DNA of 64,000 nt from Neglectibacter sp. X58 (GCF_009936035.1 NZ_QWEO01000001.1:310001-374000); one strand, 5' to 3'; positions 26,332 through 35,216 are shown, counted from the stretch's first letter. Notes: generated by a model from the sequence alone, not told the origin. Numbers and translations: made by a program.

Positions 26332-26574
26332 ATGAAACCATTCAGCAATCTTTCCAGCCTGCTGCCAGGGCAGTCGGCTGCTGTAACGGAGCTGTCCGCC
26401 CAAGGCCCTATGCGCCGCCGCCTGCAGGATATCGGCCTTGTACATGGCACAGTTGTAAAATGCCTGGGGGCAAGCCCTTTGGGTGACCCCTCTGCCTATT
26501 TAATCCGTGGGGCTGTTATCGCCCTGCGCAGCCAGGACGCCGCCGGGGTTCTGCTGGACGGGCCGGCGGTTTGA
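26332..26574 (+). CDS. feoA: Ferrous iron transport protein A
   Basis: 80-residue SH3-like cytoplasmic protein that supports FeoB. MRRRLQDIGLVHGTVVKCLGASPLGDPSAYLIRGAVIALRS is the FeoA core, split here by ordinary residues. ATG at 26332, with AGGAG about 11 bases upstream. feoB follows after 27 bases. Confidence 0.93.
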   Translation: MKPFSNLSSLLPGQSAAVTELSAQGPMRRRLQDIGLVHGTVVKCLGASPLGDPSAYLIRGAVIALRSQDAAGVLLDGPAV

Positions 26575-26601
26575 CGCCGAAGAAAGGAGCGTGGCAGAAC
26601 C

Positions 26602-28758
26602 ATGGGGCTTTCTAAGGACTCCACCGGGGCGCGTGCCGCTGGGAGCGAACTGGTTATTGAGAAAAAAGAGCCGGGAGATCTGGTGCTGGCACTGGCGGGC
26701 AATCCCAACGTGGGCAAAAGCACTGTGTTTAACGCTTTAACTGGAATGCATCAGCATACTGGTAACTGGCCCGGAAAAACTGTGACCAATGCCCAGGGAT
26801 ATGTAAACCGCCAAAATCAGGGGTATGTTCTGGTGGATTTACCTGGATGCTACTCCCTGCTGGCCCATTCCGCCGAGGAAGAAGTGGCCCGGGACTTCCT
26901 CTGCTTCGGCGGCGCGGACGCTGCTGTGGTGGTGTGCGACGCCACCTGCTTGGAGCGGAATTTAAACCTGGTGCTGCAGGCCATGGAGATTACGCCCCGG
27001 GTAGTGGTGTGCGTGAACCTTTTGGACGAGGCCAGGCGCAAGGGCGTCAAGGTTCATCTGGAGAAGCTTTCAGAGCTTTTAGGCGTGCCGGTGGTGGGCG
27101 CCTCTGCCCGCAGCGGCACAGGCCTGGAAAAGCTTTTAGAGGAGGCGGGAAAAAGCGCCCGGGGTCTGTCTCCTGAGGCTGGCAGCGCCCCTATCCCCTA
27201 TTCCCCCTTTACAGAGGAAGCTGTGGCAAAGCTGCAGCCTGTTGTAGAGGGCTTGTGCGGGGGGCGGGTCAATGCCCGGTGGCTGGCCCTGAAGCTGCTG
27301 GACAGCAACGACACAAGCCTGGACCTTGCTATGGAGAAAAACCTGGGCCTGCGCCTGCGGGCACAGCCGGAGGTGCGGGAAATCCTGGAGGCCTTAGAAA
27401 AGCAGTGGGAAAAGGAAGGCCTTACCCCGGAGCGGCTGCGGGATGACATTGCCGCCGGGGCTGTGGGCAAGGCAGAGGAGATTGCCCGGCAGGCGGTTTC
27501 CTTTGGGCAAAACAGCTACAGCGAACGGGACAGGAAATGGGATCGGCTTTTAACAGGCAAGGCCACAGGGTTCCCTCTTATGCTGCTTTTGCTGCTGGGG
27601 ATTTTCTGGCTTACCATCACCGGGGCAAACTATCCCTCCCAGCTTCTCAGCACTGCCCTTTTCTGGCTGGGCGATCGCTTAGGGGATCTGTGCGCCCTGT
27701 GCCAGCTTCCCCCCTTTCTCACTGGGCTGCTGGTTGACGGCATGTACCGCACCCTTGCCTGGGTGGTTTCTGTAATGCTGCCGCCCATGGCGATTTTCTT
27801 CCCCCTCTTTACCCTGCTGGAGGATTTGGGGTATCTGCCCCGGGTGGCCTTTAACCTGGACAAATGCTTTCAGGCCTGCGGGGCCTGCGGGAAGCAGTCC
27901 CTCACCACTGCCATGGGATTTGGCTGCAACGCCGCCGGCGTGGTGGGGTGCCGCATTATCGACTCCCCCCGGGAACGGCTGATTGCCATGCTCACCAATA
28001 ATTTCGTCCCCTGCAACGGCAGGCTGCCCATGCTTATTGCCCTTATCACCATGTTTTTTGCCGGGGCCGCGGGAGGTTTTGGCGGCTCCCTGCTTTCTGC
28101 CCTGCTGCTTTTGTGCGTCATCCTTTTGGGTCTGTTCATGACACTGGCTGTTTCCAAATTCCTCTCCAAAACCCTGCTGAAAGGCGTGCCCTCCTCCTTC
28201 ACCTTGGAGCTGCCTCCCTACCGCCGCCCGCAAATCGGCAAGGTTATTGTCCGCTCTGTGTTTGACCGCACCCTGTTCGTGCTGGGCAGGGCAGCGGCGG
28301 TGGCTGCCCCGGCAGGGCTTATCATCTGGCTTTTAGCCAACATCACCCTGGGAGACGCTACCCTCCTGGCCCACTGCGCCAGGTTTTTAGATCCCTTCGC
28401 AAGGCTTTTCGGCCTGGACGGCGTGATACTTTTAGCCTTCATCCTGGGCCTGCCGGCAAATGAAATCGTTATCCCCCTTATCATCATGGCCTACACCAGC
28501 GGCGGGGCTTTGACAGAGCTGAGCGACCTGACAGCCCTTCATGCCCTGCTGGCAGATAACGGCTGGACATGGGTGACAGCACTGTGTACCATGCTGTTCG
28601 GGCTGATGCACTGGCCCTGCTCCACCACCTGCATGACCATCAAAAAAGAGAGCGGAAGCCTGAAATGGACGGCTGTGGCCTTCCTGCTGCCCACAGCCTG
28701 CGGGCTGGGCCTGTGCTTTATAACAGCCTGTGCCGCAAGGCTTCTGGGGCTTGCGTGA
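26602..28758 (+). CDS. feoB: Ferrous iron transport protein B (GTPase permease)
   Basis: 718 residues. N-terminal G domain: G1 GNPNVGKST (33-41), G2 region, G3 DLPG (79-82), G4 NLLD (139-142), G5 SARSG; then a helical linker and a C-terminal permease with two Gate motifs (GFGCNAAGVVGCRII and the later GLPANEIVIPLI). Imports Fe2+ in anaerobes. Ribosome site AAAGGAG. Translationally adjacent to feoA and under the same putative control. Confidence 0.97.
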   Translation: MGLSKDSTGARAAGSELVIEKKEPGDLVLALAGNPNVGKSTVFNALTGMHQHTGNWPGKTVTNAQGYVNRQNQGYVLVDLPGCYSLLAHSAEEEVARDFLCFGGADAAVVVCDATCLERNLNLVLQAMEITPRVVVCVNLLDEARRKGVKVHLEKLSELLGVPVVGASARSGTGLEKLLEEAGKSARGLSPEAGSAPIPYSPFTEEAVAKLQPVVEGLCGGRVNARWLALKLLDSNDTSLDLAMEKNLGLRLRAQPEVREILEALEKQWEKEGLTPERLRDDIAAGAVGKAEEIARQAVSFGQNSYSERDRKWDRLLTGKATGFPLMLLLLLGIFWLTITGANYPSQLLSTALFWLGDRLGDLCALCQLPPFLTGLLVDGMYRTLAWVVSVMLPPMAIFFPLFTLLEDLGYLPRVAFNLDKCFQACGACGKQSLTTAMGFGCNAAGVVGCRIIDSPRERLIAMLTNNFVPCNGRLPMLIALITMFFAGAAGGFGGSLLSALLLLCVILLGLFMTLAVSKFLSKTLLKGVPSSFTLELPPYRRPQIGKVIVRSVFDRTLFVLGRAAAVAAPAGLIIWLLANITLGDATLLAHCARFLDPFARLFGLDGVILLAFILGLPANEIVIPLIIMAYTSGGALTELSDLTALHALLADNGWTWVTALCTMLFGLMHWPCSTTCMTIKKESGSLKWTAVAFLLPTACGLGLCFITACAARLLGLA

Positions 28759-28864
28759 AGAACCTAAAAGCGGGTTTGAAAATCCTGCACGCTGCATTTT
28801 TCCAAAAACATGGCATACACTATAGGGGAATCCCTGTATTTTTCCTGGAAAGGCAGGATGCCTC

Positions 28865-29356
28865 ATGTCAAAACGCATAAACCATACCCCTGTCCAGTGG
28901 AAGCCCTTATTCATAAGCCTTTTCATCCCCCTGGCTGTGGGGGGACTGTCTGCCTGGCTTACCCATGACGCCATGGATGCATATAAAAACCTGAGGCAGC
29001 CGCCCCTGGCCCCGCCGGGCTGGGTGTTCCCGGCTGTATGGAGTGTCCTTTACGCGCTGATGGGCATTGCCGCCTGTCTGGTGTGGGTGCGGGACAGCAC
29101 CGGGCGCACCGGCGCCCTTTTCTGGTATGGCCTGCAGCTTGCCTGCAATTTCCTCTGGACGCTTATCTTCTTTAACATGGGGCAGCATGCCCTGGCTTTT
29201 TTCTGGCTCCTTGGCCTGTGGATACTCATTTTCATAACCACAGTGCGTTTCTTCCGGGAAACCAGCGCCGCTGGCTGGCTGCTGCTCCCCTATCTGTTGT
29301 GGACTGCCTTCGCGGCTTACCTGAACCTGGGGGTATGGTTTTTAGGGCTTGCTTAA
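28865..29356 (+). CDS. tspO: TspO/MBR family protein
   Basis: 163-residue five-helix membrane protein with the tryptophan-rich pattern of the family: PLAVGGLSAWLT, QPPLAPPGWVFPAVWSVLYALMGIAA, NFLWTLIFF and LLPYLLWTAFAAYLNLGVW. TspO binds tetrapyrroles or cholesterol-like ligands; its bacterial job is not settled. Oddity: the last codons (GGG CTT GCT TAA) lie inside the end of the MITE-like repeat beginning at 29344, so the present C-terminus and stop are supplied by the repeat. Confidence 0.93.
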   Translation: MSKRINHTPVQWKPLFISLFIPLAVGGLSAWLTHDAMDAYKNLRQPPLAPPGWVFPAVWSVLYALMGIAACLVWVRDSTGRTGALFWYGLQLACNFLWTLIFFNMGQHALAFFWLLGLWILIFITTVRFFRETSAAGWLLLPYLLWTAFAAYLNLGVWFLGLA

Positions 29357-29506
29357 AAAATCGCAAACGCCGTCTTTTTGTTCAAGATACACGCTTTCTT
29401 TGTTGGAAATCCTCGAAAGGCGACAGCCTTTCTTGCGGTTTCCGCCTTGAAACCGCTGCATTTTGATTCAAAAATCCGTCACTTGCTCTATTTTCAAACA
29501 AGCCCT
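29344..29506. mobile_element. MITE-like repeat, copy A (163 bp)
   Basis: Non-coding element with imperfect terminal inverted repeats: AGGGCTTGCTTAAAAAAT at 29344-29361 and the complement of AGGGCTTGTTTGAAAAT at 29490-29506. The minus strand aligns with copy B at 32339-32438 over both ends (for example CTTGTTTGAAAATAGAG, ATTTTTGA, CAAAAAGAC, ATTTTTTAA). No target duplication is visible. The left end overlaps the tspO stop codon. Confidence 0.75.
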
Positions 29507-29526
29507 GAACCACTGAACCCCAGGCC

Positions 29527-29564
29527 GCGCCTCTTCTGCTCACCGGGCGGAGAGGCGCTTTTTT
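29527..29564 (+). terminator. Intrinsic terminator downstream of tspO
   Basis: GCGCCTCT (29527-29534) / AGAGGCGC (29551-29558) then six T. Confidence 0.88.
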
Positions 29565-29629
29565 GCTGCCATAAGGCGGAAAATGCAAAAGAAACCTGGA
29601 AAAAGCCGGGATTTTCGGCAGACAGGCCC

Positions 29630-29658
29630 TTGCATTGCGGAAAAGAACATGGTATAAT
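29630..29658 (+). promoter_or_regulatory. Sigma-A promoter of rpsF-ssb-rpsR
   Basis: TTGCAT (29630-29635), 17-base spacer, TATAAT (29653-29658), about 97 bases before rpsF. The leader could hold S6:S18 autoregulatory RNA, but I could not assign the known motif. Confidence 0.75.
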
Positions 29659-29755
29659 AGCAAAGTTGTTTGAGACAAAGTTTCAAACTTCCTTGCTCCG
29701 CGACAATACATCATAAGAGCGCGGGGCCAACAGACCAAAAGGAGGTGCAATACAA

Positions 29756-30163
29756 ATGGCAGAAGGAAAGAACCTGTACGAGACGGTTATCGTCACTTCC
29801 GCAAAGCTTGGGGAAGAAGGCAGCGCCGCGCTGGTAGAGCGGTTCAAGGCTCTCATCGCGGAGCACGGTACTGTGCAGAGTGTTGACGACTGGGGGAAGC
29901 GGCGGTTTGCCTATCCCATCCAGAAGCAGACCGAGGGCTATTACACGCTTATCAACTTTGAGAGCAGCCCTGAGTTTACCGCTGAGCTGGACAGGCGGTA
30001 CCAGATTACAGACGGCATCATGCGCACCATTATTGTCAAGCGCGATCCCCGTCATGTGAACGCCCAGAAGCCTCAGAAGGCCCACAAGGCTGAAGAATCC
30101 AACATTGATGTGGAAGCCATCGCAGCCGAAGCTGTGGAGGCCCCCGCAGAGAGCGCCCAGTAA
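29756..30163 (+). CDS. rpsF: 30S ribosomal protein S6
   Basis: 135 residues. LYETVIVTSAKL at the start, GKRRFAYPIQKQTEGYYTLINFES and RRYQITDGIMRTIIVKRD are S6 signatures. It binds S18 in the 30S platform. The C-terminus is an Ala/Glu-rich tail longer than the minimal protein. Ribosome site AAAGGAGGT. First gene of the conserved rpsF-ssb-rpsR operon. Confidence 0.97.
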   Translation: MAEGKNLYETVIVTSAKLGEEGSAALVERFKALIAEHGTVQSVDDWGKRRFAYPIQKQTEGYYTLINFESSPEFTAELDRRYQITDGIMRTIIVKRDPRHVNAQKPQKAHKAEESNIDVEAIAAEAVEAPAESAQ

Positions 30164-30196
30164 GGCGCTTGTTTTGGGAAAGCGAGTTCTGAAATT

Positions 30197-30658
30197 ATGC
30201 TGAATGTTGCCGTAATCATGGGGCGGCTGGTAGCCGACCCTGAGTTGAGACATACCGCAAATGATATTGCCGTTACCAGCTTCCGCGTGGCGGTTGACCG
30301 CAGCTATGCCCGCCAGGGCACAGAGCGCCAGACTGACTTTATCGACGTGGTGGCCTGGCGCCAGACCGCGGAATTTATCTGCCGCTATTTTACAAAGGGG
30401 CAGATGATAGCCGTAAACGGCTCTATCCAGACCCGCAATTACGAGGACAGGCAGGGCAACAAGCGCACCGCTGTGGAGATTGTGGCAAGCGACGTGAGCT
30501 TTACCGGTTCCAAGCGGGAAAGCGGCGGCGCAGGCGCTTTTGACGGCCCTCCCCCGCCCCAGCAGCCGCCGGCCCTTTCAGAGCCGGCCCCCGCTTATTC
30601 CAGCGGGAGCAGCGAATCCTTTGAGGAGATGTTTAACGACGACGATCTCCCCTTCTAA
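30197..30658 (+). CDS. ssb: Single-stranded DNA-binding protein
   Basis: 153 residues: an OB fold in the first about 105 ([58 protein letters not shown]) then a Pro/Gly/Ser linker and the acidic tip DDDLPF that recruits repair and replication partners. Between rpsF and rpsR as in most Firmicutes. Confidence 0.97.
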   Translation: MLNVAVIMGRLVADPELRHTANDIAVTSFRVAVDRSYARQGTERQTDFIDVVAWRQTAEFICRYFTKGQMIAVNGSIQTRNYEDRQGNKRTAVEIVASDVSFTGSKRESGGAGAFDGPPPPQQPPALSEPAPAYSSGSSESFEEMFNDDDLPF

Positions 30659-30720
30659 GAAGGCAAGCGCTGTTTTGCAACGATTCTGTATCAAGATACT
30701 GTAAAGGAGGCTTTTTGGCT

Positions 30721-30969
30721 ATGGCAGATAGACCTGAAAGAGAAGTGCGCCGTGGACGCAAGGGGCGCAAAAAGGTATGCAGCTTTTGCGTAGACCGGGC
30801 TGAATTCATCGACTACAAAGATGTGGCCAAGCTGCGCCGCTTCATTTCCGAGCGCGGGAAGATCCTTCCCCGCCGTGTTACCGGCACCTGCGCCCGCCAC
30901 CAGCGGGCACTTACGGTGGCAATTAAGCGTGCGCGCCATCTGGCTCTGCTCCCCTACACCAGCGACTGA
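30721..30969 (+). CDS. rpsR: 30S ribosomal protein S18
   Basis: 82 residues, with [32 protein letters not shown] as CxxC-bearing core and [30 protein letters not shown] at the end. ATG at 30721 follows AAGGAGG. A terminator at 30986 closes the operon. Confidence 0.97.
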   Translation: MADRPEREVRRGRKGRKKVCSFCVDRAEFIDYKDVAKLRRFISERGKILPRRVTGTCARHQRALTVAIKRARHLALLPYTSD

Positions 30970-30985
30970 TGAATACGTTTTGGAG

Positions 30986-31019
30986 AGGCCTTCCGCCAGC
31001 AGGCGGTGGGCCTTTCTTT
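30986..31019 (+). terminator. Terminator of rpsF-ssb-rpsR
   Basis: AGGCC (30986-30990) / GGCCT (31009-31013) with inner CCGCC/GGCGG pairing, followed by TTCTTT. Confidence 0.8.
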
Positions 31020-31036
31020 CACTTGGAGGCACGTGT

Positions 31037-31849
31037 ATGAAATTTTTTGATTCCCATGTTCATTTTTTTCCGGACAAGCTGGCAGGCAAAGCCCTGCCCC
31101 AGCTCTCCCGCACCTGCGGGTGCCCCTATTACAGCGACGGCACCAGGACAGGCACTCTGGCAAAAATGGAGGCCTGGCAGGGGGAAAATTTCTTTGCCGG
31201 CGCCATGGCCCTGCACATTGCCACCAGCCCCCATCAGCAGGCTGCTGTGAACAATTTCGCGGCACAGAGCCAGCAGGGAAAGCTGTTCTGCTTTGGCAGC
31301 GTGTGCCCCACCGCGCCGGACGCTTTAGAAGAAATGGAACGCATAAAGGCGCTGGGGCTGCATGGCGTAAAGCTCCACCCGGACTACCAGGCGTTTTTCA
31401 TAGAGGATCCCTGTGCCCTGCCCCTCTATGCCCAGGCGGAAAAGCTGGGCCTTCCTGTGGCTTTCCACACAGGACGGGATCCCTATTCCCCCTATCTTGT
31501 CCACTGCCACCCTGCCGCTGTGGCGCGTGTTGCCCGCCGTTTCCCAGGGCTGACCATTATCGCGGCCCACATGGGCGGCATGGAGCAGCCGGAGGACGCC
31601 GCCAAATACCTTTGCGGGCAGGAGAACGTGTATTTTGACACAGCCTTTGCCTCCCGCTTCCTTACGCCGGAGCAGTTTACAAAGCTTGTGCGCCTCCATG
31701 GCCCGGAACGCGTGCTGTTCGCCACAGACTGCCCCTGGAGCACTGTGCCTGAGGAGCTTGCCCTGCTGGGGGCGGCAGAGTTGACGGAGGAGGAGCGGGA
31801 AAATATCGCCTGGAAAAACGCCGCCAGATTATTCCATCTGGATATTTGA
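31037..31849 (+). CDS. Amidohydrolase family protein (metal-dependent TIM barrel)
   Basis: 270 residues from the ATG at 31037, with GGAGG seven bases ahead. HxH at FDSHVHFF (residue about 5-9), then GVKLHPDYQ, VAFHTG, IIAAHMGG and FATDCPW give the metal ligands of the amidohydrolase 2 (PF04909-type) family, which includes hydrolases and decarboxylases. Substrate unknown. The promoter of the next gene overlaps its stop. Confidence 0.9.
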   Translation: MKFFDSHVHFFPDKLAGKALPQLSRTCGCPYYSDGTRTGTLAKMEAWQGENFFAGAMALHIATSPHQQAAVNNFAAQSQQGKLFCFGSVCPTAPDALEEMERIKALGLHGVKLHPDYQAFFIEDPCALPLYAQAEKLGLPVAFHTGRDPYSPYLVHCHPAAVARVARRFPGLTIIAAHMGGMEQPEDAAKYLCGQENVYFDTAFASRFLTPEQFTKLVRLHGPERVLFATDCPWSTVPEELALLGAAELTEEERENIAWKNAARLFHLDI

Positions 31850-31874
31850 CTTTTTCCCGGAAAGCAGGTACAAT
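31846..31874 (+). promoter_or_regulatory. Sigma-A promoter of the lipoprotein gene
   Basis: TTGACT (31846-31851), 17-base spacer, TACAAT (31869-31874). Confidence 0.7.
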
Positions 31875-31948
31875 ATAAACATGGTAATGAGACATGGGAA
31901 GCCACTGGAGCGCTTCCTTCACTTGCTTAATAAAAAGGAAATCTGCCT

Positions 31949-32341
31949 ATGAAAAAACTGCTTTTTAGCTTATGCCTTTTCTCCCTGCTTCTTCTGCTTT
32001 CTGGCTGTGAGACAGCCTCCCGCCTGAACCTTTCCCAAGGCTATGGCAACGGGCTGAAGCTGGTACACCTGAGCGCTGGCTCTGGTGAAACCTACCAGCG
32101 CATTACAGACTTCCAGACAGCGCTGGAGAATTCCACCCCCTTGGAAAAGGATCCCGCCCTGTTCGCCTATTACCCGGACTTCCTGCTGGAAATTCAAACC
32201 CCAGGCGTCCAGGAGCCGCTGCAGGCGGTGGTGGATATCAACGGGGATTTTGTGGACTTCTACTATGTAGGCCAGGAGGATACCCTGTACCGGGCGCAGG
32301 CCAGCGCGGAGGAATTTTTGGCCCTTGTCCACGGGGACTAG
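31949..32341 (+). CDS. Hypothetical lipoprotein
   Basis: 130 residues with a lipoprotein signal peptide: MKKLLF, hydrophobic core SLCLFSLLLLLSGC with lipobox LLSGC (Cys about residue 20). The rest is soluble; YPDFLLEIQTPG...LQAVVDINGDFVDFYYVG suggests a small beta-sheet domain of a type seen in secreted clostridial lipoproteins. No named family recognised. Its stop codon TAG coincides with the first bases of MITE-like copy B. Confidence 0.82.
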   Translation: MKKLLFSLCLFSLLLLLSGCETASRLNLSQGYGNGLKLVHLSAGSGETYQRITDFQTALENSTPLEKDPALFAYYPDFLLEIQTPGVQEPLQAVVDINGDFVDFYYVGQEDTLYRAQASAEEFLALVHGD

Positions 32342-32438
32342 AGCTTGTTTGAAAATAGAGGAAATGACGAATTTTTGACGCAAAAATGGCTGATTATGGG
32401 CAAAAAGACAAGGTTTTCAATTTTTTAAACATGCCTTA
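32339..32438. mobile_element. MITE-like repeat, copy B (100 bp, internally deleted)
   Basis: Left end TAGAGCTTGTTTGAAAATAG at 32339-32358 and right end whose complement begins TAAGGCATGTTTAAAAAATT. Relative to copy A (minus strand) it lacks about 60 bp from the centre and is in the opposite orientation. It too begins at the stop codon of the preceding gene. Confidence 0.65.
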
Positions 32439-32494
32439 ACCCCAAGCTGCACGCGAAAACCTGCCGGAATGCTTTCAAAACCTGCATATAAAAT

Positions 32495-32532
32495 CAGGCG
32501 CACCCCTTTTATGGCGGCGTGCCTGGTTTTTT
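32495..32532 (+). terminator. Probable terminator of the lipoprotein transcript
   Basis: CAGGC (32495-32499) pairs with GCCTG (32521-32525) with further imperfect pairs inside, followed by six T (32527-32532). Nothing else seen in 32439-32638. Confidence 0.65.
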
Positions 32533-32638
32533 GTCCTTTTGTTATAGCCACTACACTTAAAAAGCGGTGAAAATTTTAAGGGTGGTGGATAAACGAGTTG
32601 TTCTGTTTTCCAGCCCGCCGGGCAGGCCGGTGTTTCCT

Positions 32639-34423
32639 TTACTTCTTTTCGATTGCCGCCGGGGCCGCAAAGCCTTCCCGTATCACCTGATAGACCGCCT
32701 CCGAGAACTTGGGCTTGCGGTCATAGGTGTACAGGCCGTTTTGCTCCTGCTCCACATCGGTGAGCTGGGTGTAGCAATAGGCGCACATTTTGGGATCGTC
32801 CAGCAGGGCCTTGGTGAGGGCCGCAATGCGCTTGCCTGCTTCCTCCTCTGTAAGGGGCCTTGCGCCGTATCCCCAGCCGGTCAGGCCGCCTTCGCCGTTT
32901 TCCATGCGCACCCGCTGGGTGGCGGCCTCCTCCGCGTTCCACCAGGTGCCGCCGTATTCGCTGACAAAATAGGGCTGGCCCCCGTACTGCTGGCGCTGGG
33001 GATGAGTCTCATATGGCTCCGGGTTTTCCGCATAGCGCTTGTAGAACACTTCCGGATCCTGCTCGTAATCATGTACGTCATAAATGTCTGTGACAACATG
33101 GAAGTTGCCGCTGGTGTCAATGACGGGCCGGGTGGGATCGGCGGCCTTGGTGGCATAATAGATGCCGGAAAGCACCCGGTCGTCCTGAGGGCGGCCGTTA
33201 AAGTCCCAGGTTTCATTGAAAGGGCACCAGCCGATGAGGGCGGGATGGTTAAAGTCCCGCTTCACTTCCTCCAGCCACTGGGGCAGTACTGTACACAGGG
33301 CGTCAGCCTCTGCTATGTTCAGGCCCCAGTTGGGGAATTCGCCCCACACCAGGTAGCCCATACGGTCGGCCCAATAAAGGAACCGCTCCTCGAAAACCTT
33401 TTCGTGAAGCCTGGCCCCGTTGAAGCCCATTTCCATGGAGAGCCGGATGTCCTGCCGCAGGGCCTCGTCTGTGGGGGCCGTGTAAATGCCGTCGGGATAA
33501 AAGCCCTGATCCAGCACCAGGCGCTGGAACACAGGCTTGCCGTTGATTGTAACAGCCCCGCCCTGCAGCTCGATTTTCCGCAGGCCAAAATAAGAGGACA
33601 CCTTGTCCGCCGCCTTCCCTTCCCCGCTTTCCAGGGTGAGGGCCAGATCGTAAAGCCTGGGGGAACCCGGCTCCCACAAGGCTGTTTCAGACAGGGGCAG
33701 GGTGAAAGCGGTGCAGGAGCCTGTGCAGGCGGCAGCAGCCTCCCCTGCCTCCCTGCCTTCCAGGGAAGCGGCAGCCCGCAGCTTCATGCCGGAAGCGGGA
33801 ACATTGGTGAAAGCCCGCAGATGCACGCAGCCGTTGTCCGGATCGGGAACGGCCTCCAGGGAGGCAAGGTATACCTTCGGTACAAACTCCAGCCAGACCG
33901 TCTGCCAAATGCCTGTGGTGCGGGTGTAGAAGCAGCCAAAGGAAGCAAACTGATGGCTCTGTTTGCCAGAGGGCTGCTTGCCAGTGCGCAGATGGTCGGA
34001 AGCGTATACGGTGACAGCATTTTCCCCAGCATGGACTGCCTCTGTGATGTCCACTGTAAAAGAGGTATAGCCTCCATCATGGGAGCCTGCGGCCTGTCCG
34101 TTTACAAACACCTCGCAGTGGTAATCCACTGCGCCAAAGTGGAGGAGCACCCGGCCCTCCAGTTCCTGTTCCGTCAGGGCAACCTCCCGGCGGTACCACA
34201 CCGCGTCTACAAAATCTGTGGCGCCAAGGCCGGAAAGGCTGCTTTCCGGGCAGAAGGGCACTGTAATGGAAAGGGGCAGGCTGTCTTTCTCAGCCCAGCC
34301 CTGGGCCTTTTTAGAATCGCTGTAATCGAAATCAAACTGCCAGGCGCCGTTTAAGCTGCGCCAGCTTTCCCGGTAAAACTGGGGCCGGGGGTGTTCGGGG
34401 CGGGGGATGGAAATGGGGTCCAT
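32639..34423 (-). CDS. Glycoside hydrolase family 2 protein
   Basis: 594 residues, cytoplasmic (no signal peptide). N-terminal sugar-binding jelly roll (YRESWRSLNGAWQFDFD, HFGAVDYHCEVFVNG, GGYTSFTVDIT), an Ig-like domain, then the (beta/alpha)8 barrel with the acid/base Glu in CPFNETWD (about 400) and the probable nucleophile in VSEYGG (about 487). GH2 includes beta-galactosidases, beta-glucuronidases and beta-mannosidases; the exact sugar cannot be assigned. It is a short single-gene version with its own promoter and no adjacent transporter. Confidence 0.9.
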   Translation of the reverse strand: MDPISIPRPEHPRPQFYRESWRSLNGAWQFDFDYSDSKKAQGWAEKDSLPLSITVPFCPESSLSGLGATDFVDAVWYRREVALTEQELEGRVLLHFGAVDYHCEVFVNGQAAGSHDGGYTSFTVDITEAVHAGENAVTVYASDHLRTGKQPSGKQSHQFASFGCFYTRTTGIWQTVWLEFVPKVYLASLEAVPDPDNGCVHLRAFTNVPASGMKLRAAASLEGREAGEAAAACTGSCTAFTLPLSETALWEPGSPRLYDLALTLESGEGKAADKVSSYFGLRKIELQGGAVTINGKPVFQRLVLDQGFYPDGIYTAPTDEALRQDIRLSMEMGFNGARLHEKVFEERFLYWADRMGYLVWGEFPNWGLNIAEADALCTVLPQWLEEVKRDFNHPALIGWCPFNETWDFNGRPQDDRVLSGIYYATKAADPTRPVIDTSGNFHVVTDIYDVHDYEQDPEVFYKRYAENPEPYETHPQRQQYGGQPYFVSEYGGTWWNAEEAATQRVRMENGEGGLTGWGYGARPLTEEEAGKRIAALTKALLDDPKMCAYCYTQLTDVEQEQNGLYTYDRKPKFSEAVYQVIREGFAAPAAIEKK

Positions 34424-34472
34424 AGGGAGCCTCCTTATATGGGGTTATTTGAAGCGGCTGTGCCGCCTGTCC

Positions 34473-34495
34473 AGAAGAAGCTGTCCGCTTCTTCT
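34473..34495 (-). promoter_or_regulatory. Hairpin in the GH2 leader
   Basis: A perfect 9-bp inverted repeat AGAAGAAGC / GCTTCTTCT with a five-base loop lies between the GH2 promoter and gene, in the untranslated leader. Possible repressor site or RNA element. Confidence 0.4.
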
Positions 34496-34506
34496 AAACT
34501 GCGATA

Positions 34507-34535
34507 ACTATAGCATACAGCCCTCCAAAAAGCAA
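34507..34535 (-). promoter_or_regulatory. Sigma-A promoter of the GH2 gene
   Basis: Minus strand TTGCTT (34530-34535), 17-base spacer, TATAGT (34507-34512). Confidence 0.65.
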
Positions 34536-34647
34536 CATCAAACTGCATTCTTTTTTATTATTATTTCTGAAAAAACAGAGGGCCGGCCTTGCCCCCTGCC
34601 CCTTGCAGAGGCGGCAGGAAAAAAAGCGGAATTTTCAACCGAATGTT

Positions 34648-34676
34648 TTGCAATTCCTGTCAACATATGGTATACT
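34648..34676 (+). promoter_or_regulatory. Sigma-A promoter of the membrane-anchored hypothetical gene
   Basis: TTGCAA (34648-34653), 17-base spacer, TATACT (34671-34676). Confidence 0.7.
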
Positions 34677-34718
34677 AAAAAGAAAAAGCAACAACAGCTT
34701 ATAGAAATGGAGAGGAAT

Positions 34719-35198
34719 ATGCGGCTTTTTAAACGCATCGCTATCGGGGTTGCCTGTGTGCCGGTATTCCTTTTCGCCTTGTTTGTGGCATATGAGCTTA
34801 TAGGCATGGCGGTAAACCATATTGCCACCAGCATGCAGACCAGCCGACTGGAAAAGACGCTGGAGAAGGAGCTGCCTGGTGTGGAAATCCTTGGCTCCTA
34901 TTCTGAAACTGGGAACACCAGCGGCACAGGCAACCATGTGGATATGCTGTCTGTCGTGCTGTTTCGGACAGAGCTGGCGAGGGACGGGATAACCCGCAGG
35001 CTGGAACCCTTCTTCCGCTTTACAGATGGCTGGAGCTGTTGGATTGCCGATGCAGGCGTTATAAAAAGGGAACATGAAAAGGATCGGTACGCGCTCTCCT
35101 TTTTTGATAAGCTGGACGCCCCGGCAGAGCTTACCAACTGCTATATCCTTTATTTGAATGAAAGCGCGCCCTTTCCGGATAATATAGAGGGCCATTAG
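34719..35198 (+). CDS. Hypothetical membrane-anchored protein
   Basis: 159 residues from the ATG at 34719 (GGAGAGG just upstream; an in-frame ATG at 34707 adds four residues). One N-terminal membrane helix (IAIGVACVPVFLFALFVAYELIG) followed by an extracytoplasmic domain with no cysteine cluster. I do not recognise the family. Only 18 bases separate it from rarA, so they may share the promoter at 34648. Confidence 0.7.
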   Translation: MRLFKRIAIGVACVPVFLFALFVAYELIGMAVNHIATSMQTSRLEKTLEKELPGVEILGSYSETGNTSGTGNHVDMLSVVLFRTELARDGITRRLEPFFRFTDGWSCWIADAGVIKREHEKDRYALSFFDKLDAPAELTNCYILYLNESAPFPDNIEGH

Positions 35199-35216
35199 GT
35201 GGGAGGGAGATAGGAA

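Noticed and set aside
32567-34354. 595-codon open frame on the plus strand opposite the GH2 gene
   Set aside because: It is the mirror of a well-supported GH2 gene with catalytic motifs; the frame stays open because of GC-rich codon bias, and the translation shows no family signature.
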